NCBI GenBank assembly: GCA_009786455.1
Contig: WQTD01000006.1
Location: 9,607-63,463, forward strand
Direction: 5' to 3'
Length of the DNA: 53,857 bases
DNA from: Treponema sp.
Lineage (GTDB): Bacteria > Spirochaetota > Spirochaetia > Treponematales > Breznakiellaceae
Positions 39,704-49,124 of this stretch are shown piece by piece (the stretch's first letter is position 1; every line of letters starts with the position of its first letter). The notes beneath the pieces were generated by a model that was not told where the DNA came from, did no database searches, and worked only from the letters and a program-made list of their open reading frames with translations. The translations under genes were made by a program, and so were the position numbers.

Positions 39704-41470
39704 ATGTCGGATCAATATGTTTACAATTACGATGAAAATATTAAAGTTCTGCCTGTATGGGCGGAGGAGCTTGCTGATAAATATCGTTCCAAAACGTCAA
39801 ATTTATATATTTTACACGGAAATATAAGGGACTTCCTTCCGCATGAAAGAAAAGAAGGGGAGTTTACATTTAAAAGGATACAGGATTATATATCCGAGAT
39901 TTTATTCGGCAGGGAAAAAATTATCGCATATTATGATCGTTCCAGGGGTATCACATTTTGCGAGCCGCATATGGAGCAAAATTATCTTGCAGCCGCTCCC
40001 AATCTGGCGGTAAGCTCCGATATTGATAAAAGCGATTTTCTTTCAAGCGATCCGGAAAAAAGTTTCCCATACCTGGAAAAATATTTTTTATCGCAGATAT
40101 CGGAAGAAAAAAGAATAAAGGGACGCAAGGTTTTAATAATTGATTTCGCCGAAAGCATAGTTCCCGCCGGCGAGCTAACCCGTCTTTCCGATACCAATAC
40201 TTTCTGCACGGTGACATTCGCAAGATGGGCAACCGATCCAATTTTCAGTTACGGGGATATTTCCATAATTCTGCTGACTGAAAATCTCGCGGATATTTCT
40301 TCACGGCTTACAGGCTCCCCCTGGACAGTGAAAATAAATGTTCCGTTTCCGGATACAAAAATCAGGGAAACTTATTTGTATTCCAGGGAAAAAGCCGGGA
40401 AACTGCTTTTGGAACACGGGCTTACTCCCGAAAGGCTCGCTCCCATTACATCGGGTCTTAATCTTATGAATTTGAATCTTCTTGCTTCCGACAGTTTTTA
40501 CAATAAAAAACCAATATCACTTGAATCAATGAGACAAAAGAAAAAGGAAATTATCGAAAACGGCGCCGCGGGGCTTTTGGAATTTATGGAAACTTCCTAC
40601 GATCTTTCGCATGTTTCGGGGCATGATTTTGTAAAAAAGCGTTTTAAAAACGCGGCAAAGGCAATCAAGAAAGGCAGGCAGGATGTTCTGCCGATGGGTT
40701 ATTTAATTGCAGGTCCTGTAGGAACCGGTAAAAGTTTTATGGTTAACGCTTTTGCCGGTGAAATCGGAATTCCCATGGTAAAATTCCGTAACTTCCGCAC
40801 AAAGTGGCAAGGAGAAACAGAGTCGAATCTAGAACGGGTCTTAAATCTTCTTGTGGCGATGTCTCCTGTCGGAGTAATGATTGATGAAGCTGACGCTTTT
40901 CTCGGCGATCGCAATAATCAGGGCGACTCCGGCACCAGTAACAGGGTATTTGCGCAGATTGCTTCGTTTATGGGAAACACCGAGTACCGCGGGAAGATCA
41001 TCTGGTTTTTGATTACATGCCGCCCCGATTTGATACCGATTGACCTTAAACGACAGGGACGCGCCGAAGAGCATCTTGCTCTTTTTTATCCTGAGACAAA
41101 AAAGGACAGGGAAGATCTTTTTAATACGCTTGTCCGCAAGCTTGATTTGGATATCCGTAATTTTTCAATTTCGGATCTCTTTAAAAAATACGATCACGAG
41201 TATTCCGGCGCGGATTTGGAAGCCGTCCTTGTGCGGGCAAAGCTTCTTGCGGCGATGGCTGACCGTATTTTTATAAAACGCGAAGACATGGAAGAAGCGA
41301 TGAGCGATTTTATTCCGTCAGCGAATACGCATGAAGTGGAATTGCAAAACCTTGTCGCAGTTCTTGAATGCACTTCCAAGGAAATGATCCCTTCGCGTTT
41401 CCAGAAGCTGCCCCGCAGTAAAATAATAAGCGAAATTCAGGAATTAAAGGCTCTTTTGGGAGAGCGGTAG
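39704..41470 (+). CDS. AAA+ ATPase (Ycf46-like)
   Basis: Translated from the ATG at 39704 (588 residues; GTG at 39689 is the longer option), it has a C-terminal AAA+ module. Walker A is GPVGTGKSF (about residue 336), Walker B is GVMIDEADAF (about 390), sensor 1 is IIWFLITCRPDLIP, the arginine finger region is LKRQGRAEEHL, and the small helical domain holds YDHEYSGADLEAVLVRAKLL. The N-terminal 280 residues look like a second, degenerate AAA domain (NLYILHGNIRDFLPH; RKVLIIDFAESIVP; TVTFARWATDP) lacking Walker motifs, typical of Ycf46-like proteins. The substrate or partner is unknown. The start follows GGAGGGG. Its end overlaps the convergent TIGR02757 gene by 27 bases. Confidence 0.85.
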   Translation: MSDQYVYNYDENIKVLPVWAEELADKYRSKTSNLYILHGNIRDFLPHERKEGEFTFKRIQDYISEILFGREKIIAYYDRSRGITFCEPHMEQNYLAAAPNLAVSSDIDKSDFLSSDPEKSFPYLEKYFLSQISEEKRIKGRKVLIIDFAESIVPAGELTRLSDTNTFCTVTFARWATDPIFSYGDISIILLTENLADISSRLTGSPWTVKINVPFPDTKIRETYLYSREKAGKLLLEHGLTPERLAPITSGLNLMNLNLLASDSFYNKKPISLESMRQKKKEIIENGAAGLLEFMETSYDLSHVSGHDFVKKRFKNAAKAIKKGRQDVLPMGYLIAGPVGTGKSFMVNAFAGEIGIPMVKFRNFRTKWQGETESNLERVLNLLVAMSPVGVMIDEADAFLGDRNNQGDSGTSNRVFAQIASFMGNTEYRGKIIWFLITCRPDLIPIDLKRQGRAEEHLALFYPETKKDREDLFNTLVRKLDLDIRNFSISDLFKKYDHEYSGADLEAVLVRAKLLAAMADRIFIKREDMEEAMSDFIPSANTHEVELQNLVAVLECTSKEMIPSRFQKLPRSKIISEIQELKALLGER

Positions 41471-42202
41471 ACCCATACCAAATAACGCGAAATCGTATTT
41501 TACCGGGTCTTCAGGGCAGAGCTCCCTTAATTTTTCTGTCAACTCAATAACCGCTTTTTTGTCATTGGACTTACGCGTTAAAAGACCGAGGGATCTCGCT
41601 GTACGCGCGACATGAACATCAAGAGGAATAAAAAGAGCCGAAGGTTTTATGCTTTTCCAAAGCCCAAGATCAACGGGTCCTCCGCGCACAAGCCAGCGAA
41701 GAGCGAGATTGAATCTCTTGCATGCAGAGCCGTTTTTACCTTCTGTTCCGGGATTGGAAATATGTTTGGAATATCTGCCGCTGTTCGCCTTCGCCATTTC
41801 TTCGCGGAAGAGGGCGATGCTGTCCCACAGACAGGGACGGGAAGCGAACAATTTTTCAAGGTTTCCGTATTTCGCATAACAATGGCTAAATCCCCGGCAG
41901 AAGTATTTTAAATCGTTCTCAAAAAAAGTGCGGTGGATGTTGCCTTTCTCCAGGTTTCTGTAGCCGCCCGATTTCACATAACGCCAGGGGCTTTCTCCCG
42001 TTAGCGCGAACATTTTTTCGGCAGAGCGCAGTATCATATCGCGCCTGCCCCATGCAATGACCGCGGACAGGAAAGCGGCAATCTCAATATCTTCGCGTTT
42101 TTTAAAGCGGCGCGGAAACTGAACAGGATCAAATGCGATAAAATCCGGTGTACAGGTTTTTTTATACCATAAATCAAGATCGCGAATAATTTGGAGCTTC
42201 AT
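41444..42202 (-). CDS. TIGR02757 (DUF2400) family protein
   Basis: At 252 residues, this matches the TIGR02757 family of uncharacterised bacterial proteins with a helix-rich fold related to helix-hairpin-helix DNA glycosylases. Landmarks are EIAAFLSAVIAWGRRDMILR, HRTFFENDLKYFCRGFSHCY, RFNLALRWLVRGGPVDLGLW, and LFIPLDVHVARTARSLGLL. It overlaps the 3' end of guaB by 29 bases and so is translationally linked to it, but there is no known functional link. The C-terminus overlaps the convergent AAA+ gene. No catalytic role can be claimed. Confidence 0.9.
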   Translation of the reverse strand: MKLQIIRDLDLWYKKTCTPDFIAFDPVQFPRRFKKREDIEIAAFLSAVIAWGRRDMILRSAEKMFALTGESPWRYVKSGGYRNLEKGNIHRTFFENDLKYFCRGFSHCYAKYGNLEKLFASRPCLWDSIALFREEMAKANSGRYSKHISNPGTEGKNGSACKRFNLALRWLVRGGPVDLGLWKSIKPSALFIPLDVHVARTARSLGLLTRKSNDKKAVIELTEKLRELCPEDPVKYDFALFGMGLPLSQKSL

Positions 42203-43610
42203 GGGTTATTGTTATGTCGTGCGGATGGCTTTCTCGAAGACCGGCTGCTGTTATCTTTACATATTTTTTATAATTTTTCAGTTCCTCAATACTGGAGCAG
42301 CCGCAATATCCCATTCCTTTGCGTAAGCCTGCAATAAGCTGGCTCATGTAGGTTCGAAGTTCACCCTTGTACGGAACGCGACCTTCTATTCCTTCAGGAA
42401 CAGGTTCTTCATCCTTGCTTATCTGATAGCGATCTCCGGCGCCGTCCGCGAGGGCTCCCATGCTGCCCATTCCGCGGTATTCCTTGTAAATTCTGCCGTC
42501 GTAGATAATTTCGCTTCCAGGCGATTCGCTGAGACCGGCGAAAAGATTGCCGATCATGACAACGTCGGCTCCCGCTCCGATGGCTTTTGTAATATCTCCT
42601 GAAAATTTTATTCCGCCGTCGGCAATAAGCGGGATTTTCGCTTTTAACGCCTCTTCAGCGCAGTCAAGAACCGCGGTAAATTGCGGCACTCCGATTCCGG
42701 CGACGATGCGAGTAGTACAGATTGATCCCGGTCCGATACCGACTTTTACAGCGTCGGCTCCGGCGTCAATAATTCTTTTTGTCCCTTCTTTTGTTGCGAC
42801 ATTTCCACCTATTACAGGAATTGTATAATTTTTTTTGATATTGCGTATTGTATCCATCACATTTTCTGAATCTCCGTGCGCCGTATCAATAACGACAAAA
42901 TCAACCTTTGCGTTTGCAAGAAGGGGAAGACGTATTTCATAATCCTGCGGGGAAATCGCAGCTCCTACAATAAGTCTGCCGGTTTTATCTGTCGCGGCAT
43001 TGGGGAATTTTTTATGTTTTTCCATGTCAGTAACAGTTATAAGCCCTGTAAGCCTGCCCTCATTATCTACAACAGGAAGTTTTTCAATCCGGTGAATATC
43101 AAATTTTTCCCTGGCTTTTTCTTCGGTAGGCTCTCCCTGAACAAAGAAAAGTTTTTTTGCCATCACTTCCGTTACCGGAAGAGAATCATCGCGGCAAAAA
43201 CGAAGATCGCGGTTTGTTATGATTCCTTTTAATTTACCTTCGCTGTCAATAACAGGGAAGCCGGAAACTCCATGTTTATTAACAAGCTCCCTCACATCCC
43301 TGACGCAGGCGTCCTGCTGGATTGTTACAGGCGAATCGATTATCCAGTTAAGATAACGCTTGACATTGGCGACCTGACGCGCTTGTTCTTCCGGTTTTAA
43401 ATTGCGGTGAATAACTCCGGTCCCGCCTTCAAGCGCGATTGCGATAGCCATTCTTTCCTCAGTGACAGTATCCATCGCCGCGGAAATAACAGGAACATTT
43501 AAATTGATTTTTCCGCACAGAACGGTTTTAACTTTGCAGTCTTTCGGCAGAATTTCCGAATGTCCCGGAAGCAGCAGGACATCGTCATAAGACAGCCCTT
43601 CAGTAAACAT
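42174..43610 (-). CDS. guaB: IMP dehydrogenase
   Basis: GuaB oxidises IMP to XMP with NAD+, the committed step of guanine nucleotide synthesis. The 478 residues contain the N-terminal DDVLLLPG, two CBS domains in the middle (residues about 95-205: VRELVNKHGVSGFPVIDSEG and VMAKKLFFVQGEPTEEKARE) and the catalytic loop GPGSICTTRIV with its active-site cysteine. GGIKFSGDITKAIGAGADVV, the mobile flap YRGMGSMGAL and the C-terminal AGLRKGMGYCG are also present. A strong GGGAGGAAA ribosome binding site is partly folded into a short hairpin. It is followed by the overlapping TIGR02757 gene. Confidence 0.97.
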   Translation of the reverse strand: MFTEGLSYDDVLLLPGHSEILPKDCKVKTVLCGKINLNVPVISAAMDTVTEERMAIAIALEGGTGVIHRNLKPEEQARQVANVKRYLNWIIDSPVTIQQDACVRDVRELVNKHGVSGFPVIDSEGKLKGIITNRDLRFCRDDSLPVTEVMAKKLFFVQGEPTEEKAREKFDIHRIEKLPVVDNEGRLTGLITVTDMEKHKKFPNAATDKTGRLIVGAAISPQDYEIRLPLLANAKVDFVVIDTAHGDSENVMDTIRNIKKNYTIPVIGGNVATKEGTKRIIDAGADAVKVGIGPGSICTTRIVAGIGVPQFTAVLDCAEEALKAKIPLIADGGIKFSGDITKAIGAGADVVMIGNLFAGLSESPGSEIIYDGRIYKEYRGMGSMGALADGAGDRYQISKDEEPVPEGIEGRVPYKGELRTYMSQLIAGLRKGMGYCGCSSIEELKNYKKYVKITAAGLRESHPHDITITHEAPNYSRS

Positions 43611-43617
43611 GGCTTTC

Positions 43618-43631
43618 CTCCCTTGCGGGAG
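43618..43631 (-). promoter_or_regulatory. Hairpin overlapping the guaB ribosome binding site
   Basis: On the - strand CTCCC and GGGAG pair across a GCAA tetraloop (a GNRA loop). The 3' arm is part of the GGGAGGAAA Shine-Dalgarno, just upstream of the guaB ATG. The stem is only 5 bp, but it could modulate initiation. Confidence 0.4.
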
Positions 43632-43809
43632 TAATTTTAATATTATTACAGGTTTCCATATCGGATAATGGCATTTTAATTATTTTATGTCAATAGAACT
43701 TTTTTAATAAACTGAAGTTATAAAAAACCGTATATGGAAAAATTTATTTTTGCGTACCTTACTTGCCAATTAACTTTATATAAGACAAAATGTAAATGCG
43801 GAGGGTAAT

Positions 43810-44130
43810 ATGAGCAGTCTTACAATAACAAACGATAATTTTGAGTCTGAGGTTTTACAATCAACGCTGCCGGTGCTTCTTGATTTTTGGGCGCCGTGGT
43901 GCGGTCCATGTAAAATGATAGGACCTTTAATGGATAAAATAGCGGACGAATACTCAGGGAGGATTAAAGTCGGCAAAATTAATGTTGATAATGAAGGCGA
44001 TCTTGCGCAGCGGCACGGGGTTGCCTCAATTCCTGCGCTTTTTGTTTACAATAACGGAGAGGTAGCAGCGCAGAAAAACGGCGCTGCTCCCAAACATGAA
44101 ATAGAGGGTCTTTTTAAAAACCTGCTGTAA
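43810..44130 (+). CDS. trxA: Thioredoxin
   Basis: This 106-residue thioredoxin has the WCGPC active site at residues 30-34 (VLLDFWAPWCGPCKMIGPLM) and the cis-proline segment VASIPALFVYNNG. Start and length match classical TrxA. It reduces disulfides in cytoplasmic proteins, recharged by thioredoxin reductase (not in the window). A GGAGGGTAAT ribosome binding site precedes the ATG. It is divergent from guaB, with a 199-base gap that holds the hairpin described there and a TATATAA box. It converges with the lamin-tail-like gene, with one base between their ends. Confidence 0.96.
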   Translation: MSSLTITNDNFESEVLQSTLPVLLDFWAPWCGPCKMIGPLMDKIADEYSGRIKVGKINVDNEGDLAQRHGVASIPALFVYNNGEVAAQKNGAAPKHEIEGLFKNLL

Positions 44131-44131
44131 A

Positions 44132-45172
44132 TCAGTTTTTTGGCGTATAACGTTCCGTGTTGTTTTTCTTTCCCGGCGTGTCTCCGCTTGTGTTTACTAT
44201 GTACCAGTTTGCCGCCGTATTGGTGTTCTCGGCTGTTTCATCGCGGCAGGCTGTGCGCGTAGCTGTTATTCCCGCAGTGCTAATCGCGTCGGCGGGACGG
44301 CAGACCCCTCCGTCTGCCGCTGTCCATGCACCCTTCTGGTGAAGAAATTCAGCAGTCTGCGCAAGATAATCCTTTGTCCACCATGAAGCCGGAGCTTCTG
44401 AATGCATTACCGCGGCTAGAACATTGTCATCCTGATCCAGAACATAAACATAACCTGCTATTTTATTTATCAGTTTATCAACTCCGGGAAACCAGAAATC
44501 CCGTCCTTCAGGCGATGAAGGGTAGCCCCCTGATTCTGCAAGATTCGAAGTGTACTCGTCCTTACAGGCTTCTTCCATTTTCCGTAAATGCAGAACGATA
44601 TATTCTCCGGAACCTGTTTCCACAGGAGCGAATTCGTACATTTCTGGTTTCTGGCTGCTTCCGGCGAAAAATACGCGCATTGCGCCCAAATTGCCCGCCG
44701 TCTTCGTTTTAAATTCAATGAACTCAACCCTGATTCTGCTGTTGGAATTTGAATAATCGGCGCGCAGTTCGTTAATCACAAGCTGCGGCATGCGGTCATT
44801 TCTGGAACGAAAAGGAACCAGAACATTGACGGTGTTTTTGCCTGAATCTTCAGCTAACAGATCGGCGGTAAGCAGGGTTCCCGGCTGCGGGCTTTCATCA
44901 AGCCTGACTTTTACGGTACTTCCGTCTTCCACCGATAAAACCTTCAATGCAGGCTCGAAGTTAAGCGATGTAACTTTGACTGGCTGGGAAAACTCGAATT
45001 CAACCTCGTCATTTGATACTGCCCTGCAGCCGAGAAAAACAGGCGCCTGGGAACTGCCTCCCAGCATGAGTGCCGCAGCCGCGCTGTCCGGCGTAGAGCA
45101 GGAACCAAGCGCGGCACATGCGCATATACACAGTGTTATGCATGCGCCCTGTAAAAAAATGAACTTTTTCAT
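44132..45172 (-). CDS. Lipoprotein with lamin-tail-like domain
   Basis: The start at 45172 is fixed by GGAGGT four bases upstream; in-frame starts further 5' lack a site. The 346-residue product has a lipobox (ACAALGSC). Residues about 45-130 look like an N-terminal beta domain (APVFLGCRAVSNDEVEFEFS ... PVKVTSLNF), and residues about 140-260 fit a lamin-tail domain (PQLVINELRADYSNSN, VEFIEFKTKTAGNLGAMRVF, GSGEYIVLHLRKMEEA). The last third is unassigned but ends with a typical ATRTACRDETAENTNTAANW segment seen in lamin-tail-containing exported proteins. It is envelope-anchored; the role is unknown. Confidence 0.65.
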   Translation of the reverse strand: MKKFIFLQGACITLCICACAALGSCSTPDSAAAALMLGGSSQAPVFLGCRAVSNDEVEFEFSQPVKVTSLNFEPALKVLSVEDGSTVKVRLDESPQPGTLLTADLLAEDSGKNTVNVLVPFRSRNDRMPQLVINELRADYSNSNSRIRVEFIEFKTKTAGNLGAMRVFFAGSSQKPEMYEFAPVETGSGEYIVLHLRKMEEACKDEYTSNLAESGGYPSSPEGRDFWFPGVDKLINKIAGYVYVLDQDDNVLAAVMHSEAPASWWTKDYLAQTAEFLHQKGAWTAADGGVCRPADAISTAGITATRTACRDETAENTNTAANWYIVNTSGDTPGKKNNTERYTPKN

Positions 45173-45360
45173 AATTACCTCCGCCTGTATATGGGTGCGG
45201 ATATGCTGTTTTGCTTTACAAAAAATGAAAAAATTCTGTACTGACGGTATCCGCTTTCCTAGTGAGTGACTGCCGCATTTCGAAACGCGCAAAGGCTCCG
45301 TATAGACAATCATTGTTAAAAATGATAAGTTGACAATGCAAAATATTTTTAGAGGTTATT

Positions 45361-46908
45361 ATGGCAAAAAAGGATAAAAATGCGCAGAATCAGGAAAAAG
45401 AGTCTTTTTCATCAGAAATATACAGGAAATTCAAGCAGAGTCCGGGGCTTTATATCGGGTCAGTGGTTATTCTTGTCCTTGTGACGATTACTTTTATCGG
45501 AGGAGATTTCATTTCAGGCGGGGGTTTTAGTAACCGTGCGGGAGATTATACGTTTGGATACTACAATAAGGAACCTATTTCCTGGGTACCGGGGAATTTT
45601 TTCCAGCAGACCTATGATCAAATAACAAGATATTATCAGTCTCAGGGCGTAGACACCAGCGGTTTCAGCGTTGAGGCTCAGATCTGGAGGCAGGCATACG
45701 AGACGACTGTAGTGCATACCGCTATCCTTCAAATGATGAAAAGGTCGAAATATTCCGTTCCTGTAAAAACGGTTGACCGGCAGGTCGCTCAGCTTCCCCA
45801 GTTTCTGGAAAACGGCCGGTTTTCATCAACCTTATACAATCAGATGTCTGAGTCATCGCGGCTTGCATTGTGGCGGCAGATGCAGGAAGAGATAACAAAA
45901 TCAAATTATTACGGCGATTTTGTTTTCGGGCTTTTGACGCCTTCGGCGGAAGCAGAGTTTATAGCCGATATGTCTTCTGTTATGCGAACATTTGAAATGG
46001 TTTCTTTTTCTGTTGACGCGTTTCCCGACGCCGAATACCTTTCCTATGCGCAGAGAAATCCCGGATTTTTCAGGACAATTCATCTTTCAAGGATCACTGT
46101 TTCTTCCAGCGAGAGGGATGCGAATAATATTTTAAATTCGATAAAAAGCGGTGCTACCACATTTGAAGACGCTGCAAGGGCCCAGTCACAGGACGGTTTT
46201 GCCGACAGGGGCGGTGATATGGGCAGCCGTTATGTGTTTGAGCTTGACAATGAAATTCCCAATTTTGCCGATCGTGAAACAATATTAAATCTTCGCAGGG
46301 GTGAGTACAGCGATATTATTTTTGCAGGCGACAGATGGATGTTTTTCAGGGTAGAAGATGAGATAAAATCCGCTGATTTTGATGATTTTTCCACCATGGA
46401 GAGAGTGAGATCGTATGTAAGAAATTATAACAGAGGACTGATGGAAGACTGGTCTATCGCACGGGCGGAAGAATTTACAACCGCTGCCGGCAGTGACGGT
46501 TTTGATGAAGCTGTCCTTTTGTTCAATCTGCAAAAGCACGCCTTCGGTCCTGTTCCTGTCAACTTTGGCGGAGTTGAACTTTTTACCGGTATTCAGACAT
46601 ACGGCATTCCCGGTTTGTCTTCAACTGATGTTCAGAATTTATCCAACAATGAAAATTTCTGGAGGATTGCTTTTTCAACCCGGCTAAACACCCCTTCGCA
46701 GCCGTTTGTCCAGGGAAACAATGTACTTGTGCTGTATCCTGTTGATCAGACATATGCTGATGAGACCATGAAGCAGGGAGTGTCATCAATGTATTCATCC
46801 TACTGGGTAAATTATGTTTCTGAACAGACGCTTCAATACTATTTCATTAATAATTCCAGAATGGATGATCGTTTTTGGGATACCTTTTTCCGGTATTTCT
46901 CGCCGTAA
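45361..46908 (+). CDS. PpiD/SurA-like peptidyl-prolyl isomerase, membrane-anchored periplasmic chaperone
   Basis: The 515-residue protein has a short cytoplasmic N-terminus, one membrane helix (residues 29-50, GLYIGSVVILVLVTITFIGG) and then a SurA_N_3-type chaperone region (about 60-230). Next is a parvulin domain (about 235-330): FRTIHLSRITVSSSERDANN, SQDGFADRGGDMGSRYVFEL and LRRGEYSDIIFAGDRWMFFR. The layout matches PpiD, an inner-membrane folding factor for outer-membrane and periplasmic proteins. The C-terminal ~185 residues form an extra domain. It is followed by the DUF115 gene after a one-base gap, so the two are probably cotranscribed. An AGAGG ribosome binding site precedes the ATG. 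Confidence 0.82.
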   Translation: MAKKDKNAQNQEKESFSSEIYRKFKQSPGLYIGSVVILVLVTITFIGGDFISGGGFSNRAGDYTFGYYNKEPISWVPGNFFQQTYDQITRYYQSQGVDTSGFSVEAQIWRQAYETTVVHTAILQMMKRSKYSVPVKTVDRQVAQLPQFLENGRFSSTLYNQMSESSRLALWRQMQEEITKSNYYGDFVFGLLTPSAEAEFIADMSSVMRTFEMVSFSVDAFPDAEYLSYAQRNPGFFRTIHLSRITVSSSERDANNILNSIKSGATTFEDAARAQSQDGFADRGGDMGSRYVFELDNEIPNFADRETILNLRRGEYSDIIFAGDRWMFFRVEDEIKSADFDDFSTMERVRSYVRNYNRGLMEDWSIARAEEFTTAAGSDGFDEAVLLFNLQKHAFGPVPVNFGGVELFTGIQTYGIPGLSSTDVQNLSNNENFWRIAFSTRLNTPSQPFVQGNNVLVLYPVDQTYADETMKQGVSSMYSSYWVNYVSEQTLQYYFINNSRMDDRFWDTFFRYFSP

Positions 46909-46909
46909 T

Positions 46910-48550
46910 ATGGAACAGCCGTTTGTCAGAAACGGGATAACTCTTCTTTCGCCGCACGATCCTGTGCGCCGCTGTGAAAAAACTGCGGACGCAGTTGCAA
47001 TAAAAGACAGAACGCTTTATTTCTGCCCTTCGCCGCTTTACGGCTGGGGTGTTGCCAGATTTTTATCGCTTCTTGAAAAGGAAGCTCCCGGTTCGGGGGT
47101 TTTGTGCATTGAAGCCGATCCTGAGCTTTATGAACTTTCGTTAAAAAATATTGAAGCCTGCGTAACCGGAAACAGTAAGTTTCGCATAACGAATATAACG
47201 CAGGCGGAAGAACTCCTCGCTTTTGTAAATGATAACTGGGGGGCAAGGATTTTCCGGCGTGTCGAAATTATAAGGTTTACAGGCGGCTGGCGGTTATCTG
47301 CGGATTTATACGATTCGTTATGCGAAACGCTGCGCAATGGGATTGCATCTGACTGGAGCAATGTTCTGACTTTAACAAAGCTCGGGCGTTTGTATATACG
47401 AAACGCTTTCCGCAATCTGGACCTGATTCATCAGTATAATTCCATAACGGAAATTTCATTTGGCGATTCTCCTGTGCTTGTTATGGGAGCGGGACCGTCT
47501 CTGGACGAAACTCTGGATGCGCTGGCTGAATGTTTTGCGGACACTCTTGGAGATCCAGGCAAGAGGGCGTTCAGGATTGTCTGCGTTGATACCTGTCTTG
47601 GCGTGTTAAAGGAAAGGGATATTAAACCCGACATTGCCGTTATTCTTGAAAGCCAGCACTGGAATTTAAATGATTTTATCGGATGCAAAGGCTGGGAAGT
47701 TTCTGCGGCGGCAGATCTTTCTGCGCTTCCGCAGTCAACACGCGTTCTCGGCGGGCAGGGATTTCTGTTTATGACACCATGGACTAATCTCAGGGTATTT
47801 AAAAGACTCAGGGAAAAAAAACTTCTTCCCGCAGGTATAGAGCCGCTTGGCTCTGTCGGATTAACAGCGGTGGAAATTGCAAGGAGAGCGGGCAGCGGGA
47901 AAATAATTATAAGCGGTCTTGATTTTTCATATACAGCGGACAAGTACCATACCCGCGGAACTCCCGGGCACCGCGCCGCGCTGAACACGCAGTCGCGTTT
48001 TAAAAGGATTGTAAATAAAGCGGCTTTCGGCGATTACAGTTTTGCCGCTGTTTCAAAATCCGGCATTTCTGTTAAAAGCGATCCTGTTATGCGCCATTAC
48101 CGCGATCTTTTTGAGCAGGAGTTCGGCGGAACGGAGCGGATTTTTGACATTGAGGGAAGCGGACTTCCGCTGGGCGCGAGGACGCTTTCGATTGAAGAAG
48201 CGGTTAATGTTCTGTCGCAGGAGCAAAGAGTTTCCGGGAATTTTCAAAAAAGGAAATATAAAGGTGCGGAGGAAAAAAAACAGGAATTAAATTTTTTTAC
48301 CGGGAATGAAATGGAGATGCTGGAAGAATTAAAAGATATTCTGACAGGCGGAAAAGCGGCTGATAAAAGACGGCTTGGATTCATTATAGATGAATGTGAT
48401 TATCTTTGGGCGCATTTCCCCGATTTTGCCGGCGGGCTTAATGCCGATATAGATAACCTTTCTTTCTTAAAACGCCTGCGCGCTGAACTTGACCCCATGA
48501 TTGATCTTTTGTCTGCAAAGCAACCGGCTTTGAGGACAGACTCTGGCTAG
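46910..48550 (+). CDS. DUF115 (Maf/6-HMP-diphosphokinase MptE-like) protein
   Basis: Starting at the ATG one base after the PpiD-like stop (546 residues), it carries the DUF115 core. FGDSPVLVMGAGPSLDETLD, RIVCVDTCLGVLKERDIKPD, IAVILESQHWN and TVEIARRAGSGKIIISGLDF include the GAGPSL phosphate-binding-like loop shared with 6-hydroxymethylpterin diphosphokinase-like proteins. In flagellated bacteria this family includes Maf proteins that glycosylate flagellin. The N-terminal 170 residues are family-specific. For a spirochaete, glycosylation of flagellar filament protein is a reasonable but unproven reading. A longer start at 46814 exists, but the overlap makes it unlikely. Confidence 0.78.
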   Translation: MEQPFVRNGITLLSPHDPVRRCEKTADAVAIKDRTLYFCPSPLYGWGVARFLSLLEKEAPGSGVLCIEADPELYELSLKNIEACVTGNSKFRITNITQAEELLAFVNDNWGARIFRRVEIIRFTGGWRLSADLYDSLCETLRNGIASDWSNVLTLTKLGRLYIRNAFRNLDLIHQYNSITEISFGDSPVLVMGAGPSLDETLDALAECFADTLGDPGKRAFRIVCVDTCLGVLKERDIKPDIAVILESQHWNLNDFIGCKGWEVSAAADLSALPQSTRVLGGQGFLFMTPWTNLRVFKRLREKKLLPAGIEPLGSVGLTAVEIARRAGSGKIIISGLDFSYTADKYHTRGTPGHRAALNTQSRFKRIVNKAAFGDYSFAAVSKSGISVKSDPVMRHYRDLFEQEFGGTERIFDIEGSGLPLGARTLSIEEAVNVLSQEQRVSGNFQKRKYKGAEEKKQELNFFTGNEMEMLEELKDILTGGKAADKRRLGFIIDECDYLWAHFPDFAGGLNADIDNLSFLKRLRAELDPMIDLLSAKQPALRTDSG

Positions 48551-48583
48551 TATAAAATAGTTTAAGAAAAGCAAAATTTAAGA

Positions 48584-48613
48584 TTGACAAAACAAAAAAA
48601 TTTAAAGCATAAT
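48584..48613 (+). promoter_or_regulatory. Probable promoter of the small LysM lipoprotein gene
   Basis: TTGACA (48584-48589) and CATAAT (48608-48613) are 18 bases apart, about 50 bases before the ATG, with an AAAGGAGAA ribosome binding site. Confidence 0.55.
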
Positions 48614-48663
48614 TGATATTATAAAATGTGCTGGGAATGCACTAAATTTAAAGGAGAAAATTT

Positions 48664-49104
48664 ATGAGAAAAGCGGTATCGATTCTGGTGTTAGTCGCGG
48701 CAGTCAGTCTTCTGATGGTTTCGTCCTGCAAATCAACGCCAAAACAGGTTACTGATGAAACTTTCAGGGCTATGTACCAACTGTGGTACAGCGGTCTCAT
48801 TCTTGAGGGAGCGCAGAAGTACACAGTAAAATCAGGCGACAGAATGGTGGATATTTCCAGAAGCTTCTACGGTGATCCGTATTTTTATCCCGTAATCATG
48901 CTGGCCTCCAGAGATGTTGTTGTCGATCCATATAAGATAGAACCAGGTATGGAGCTGGTAGTTCCCGATCTTCAGAGGAATCTTAACAGCGTTACGGCAA
49001 AAGCAAGCATCAAGGGTGTTATTAACGACTGCGCAAGAATCGAAGACCAGCGCGGATATCCGGATACAGCGGCAGGTTTAAGAGAACACGCCGGCAGGAT
49101 ATAA
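48664..49104 (+). CDS. LysM-domain lipoprotein
   Basis: A 146-residue lipoprotein (lipobox VSSC, Cys at about 22) with one LysM domain (KYTVKSGDRMVDISRSFYGD ... PGMELVVPDLQRNLN) and a short helical tail (CARIEDQRGYPDTAAGLREH). It is a paralogue of the protein at 36761-37477, with the same SCKS-PK start, LysM spacing and RIEDQR tail, but lacks the repeat linker. LysM binds N-acetylglucosamine-containing glycan chains of peptidoglycan. It is single-gene, with its own promoter, a strong ribosome binding site and a terminator directly after the gene. Confidence 0.88.
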   Translation: MRKAVSILVLVAAVSLLMVSSCKSTPKQVTDETFRAMYQLWYSGLILEGAQKYTVKSGDRMVDISRSFYGDPYFYPVIMLASRDVVVDPYKIEPGMELVVPDLQRNLNSVTAKASIKGVINDCARIEDQRGYPDTAAGLREHAGRI

Positions 49105-49124
49105 TACTTGTAGTAATTCAAAAG

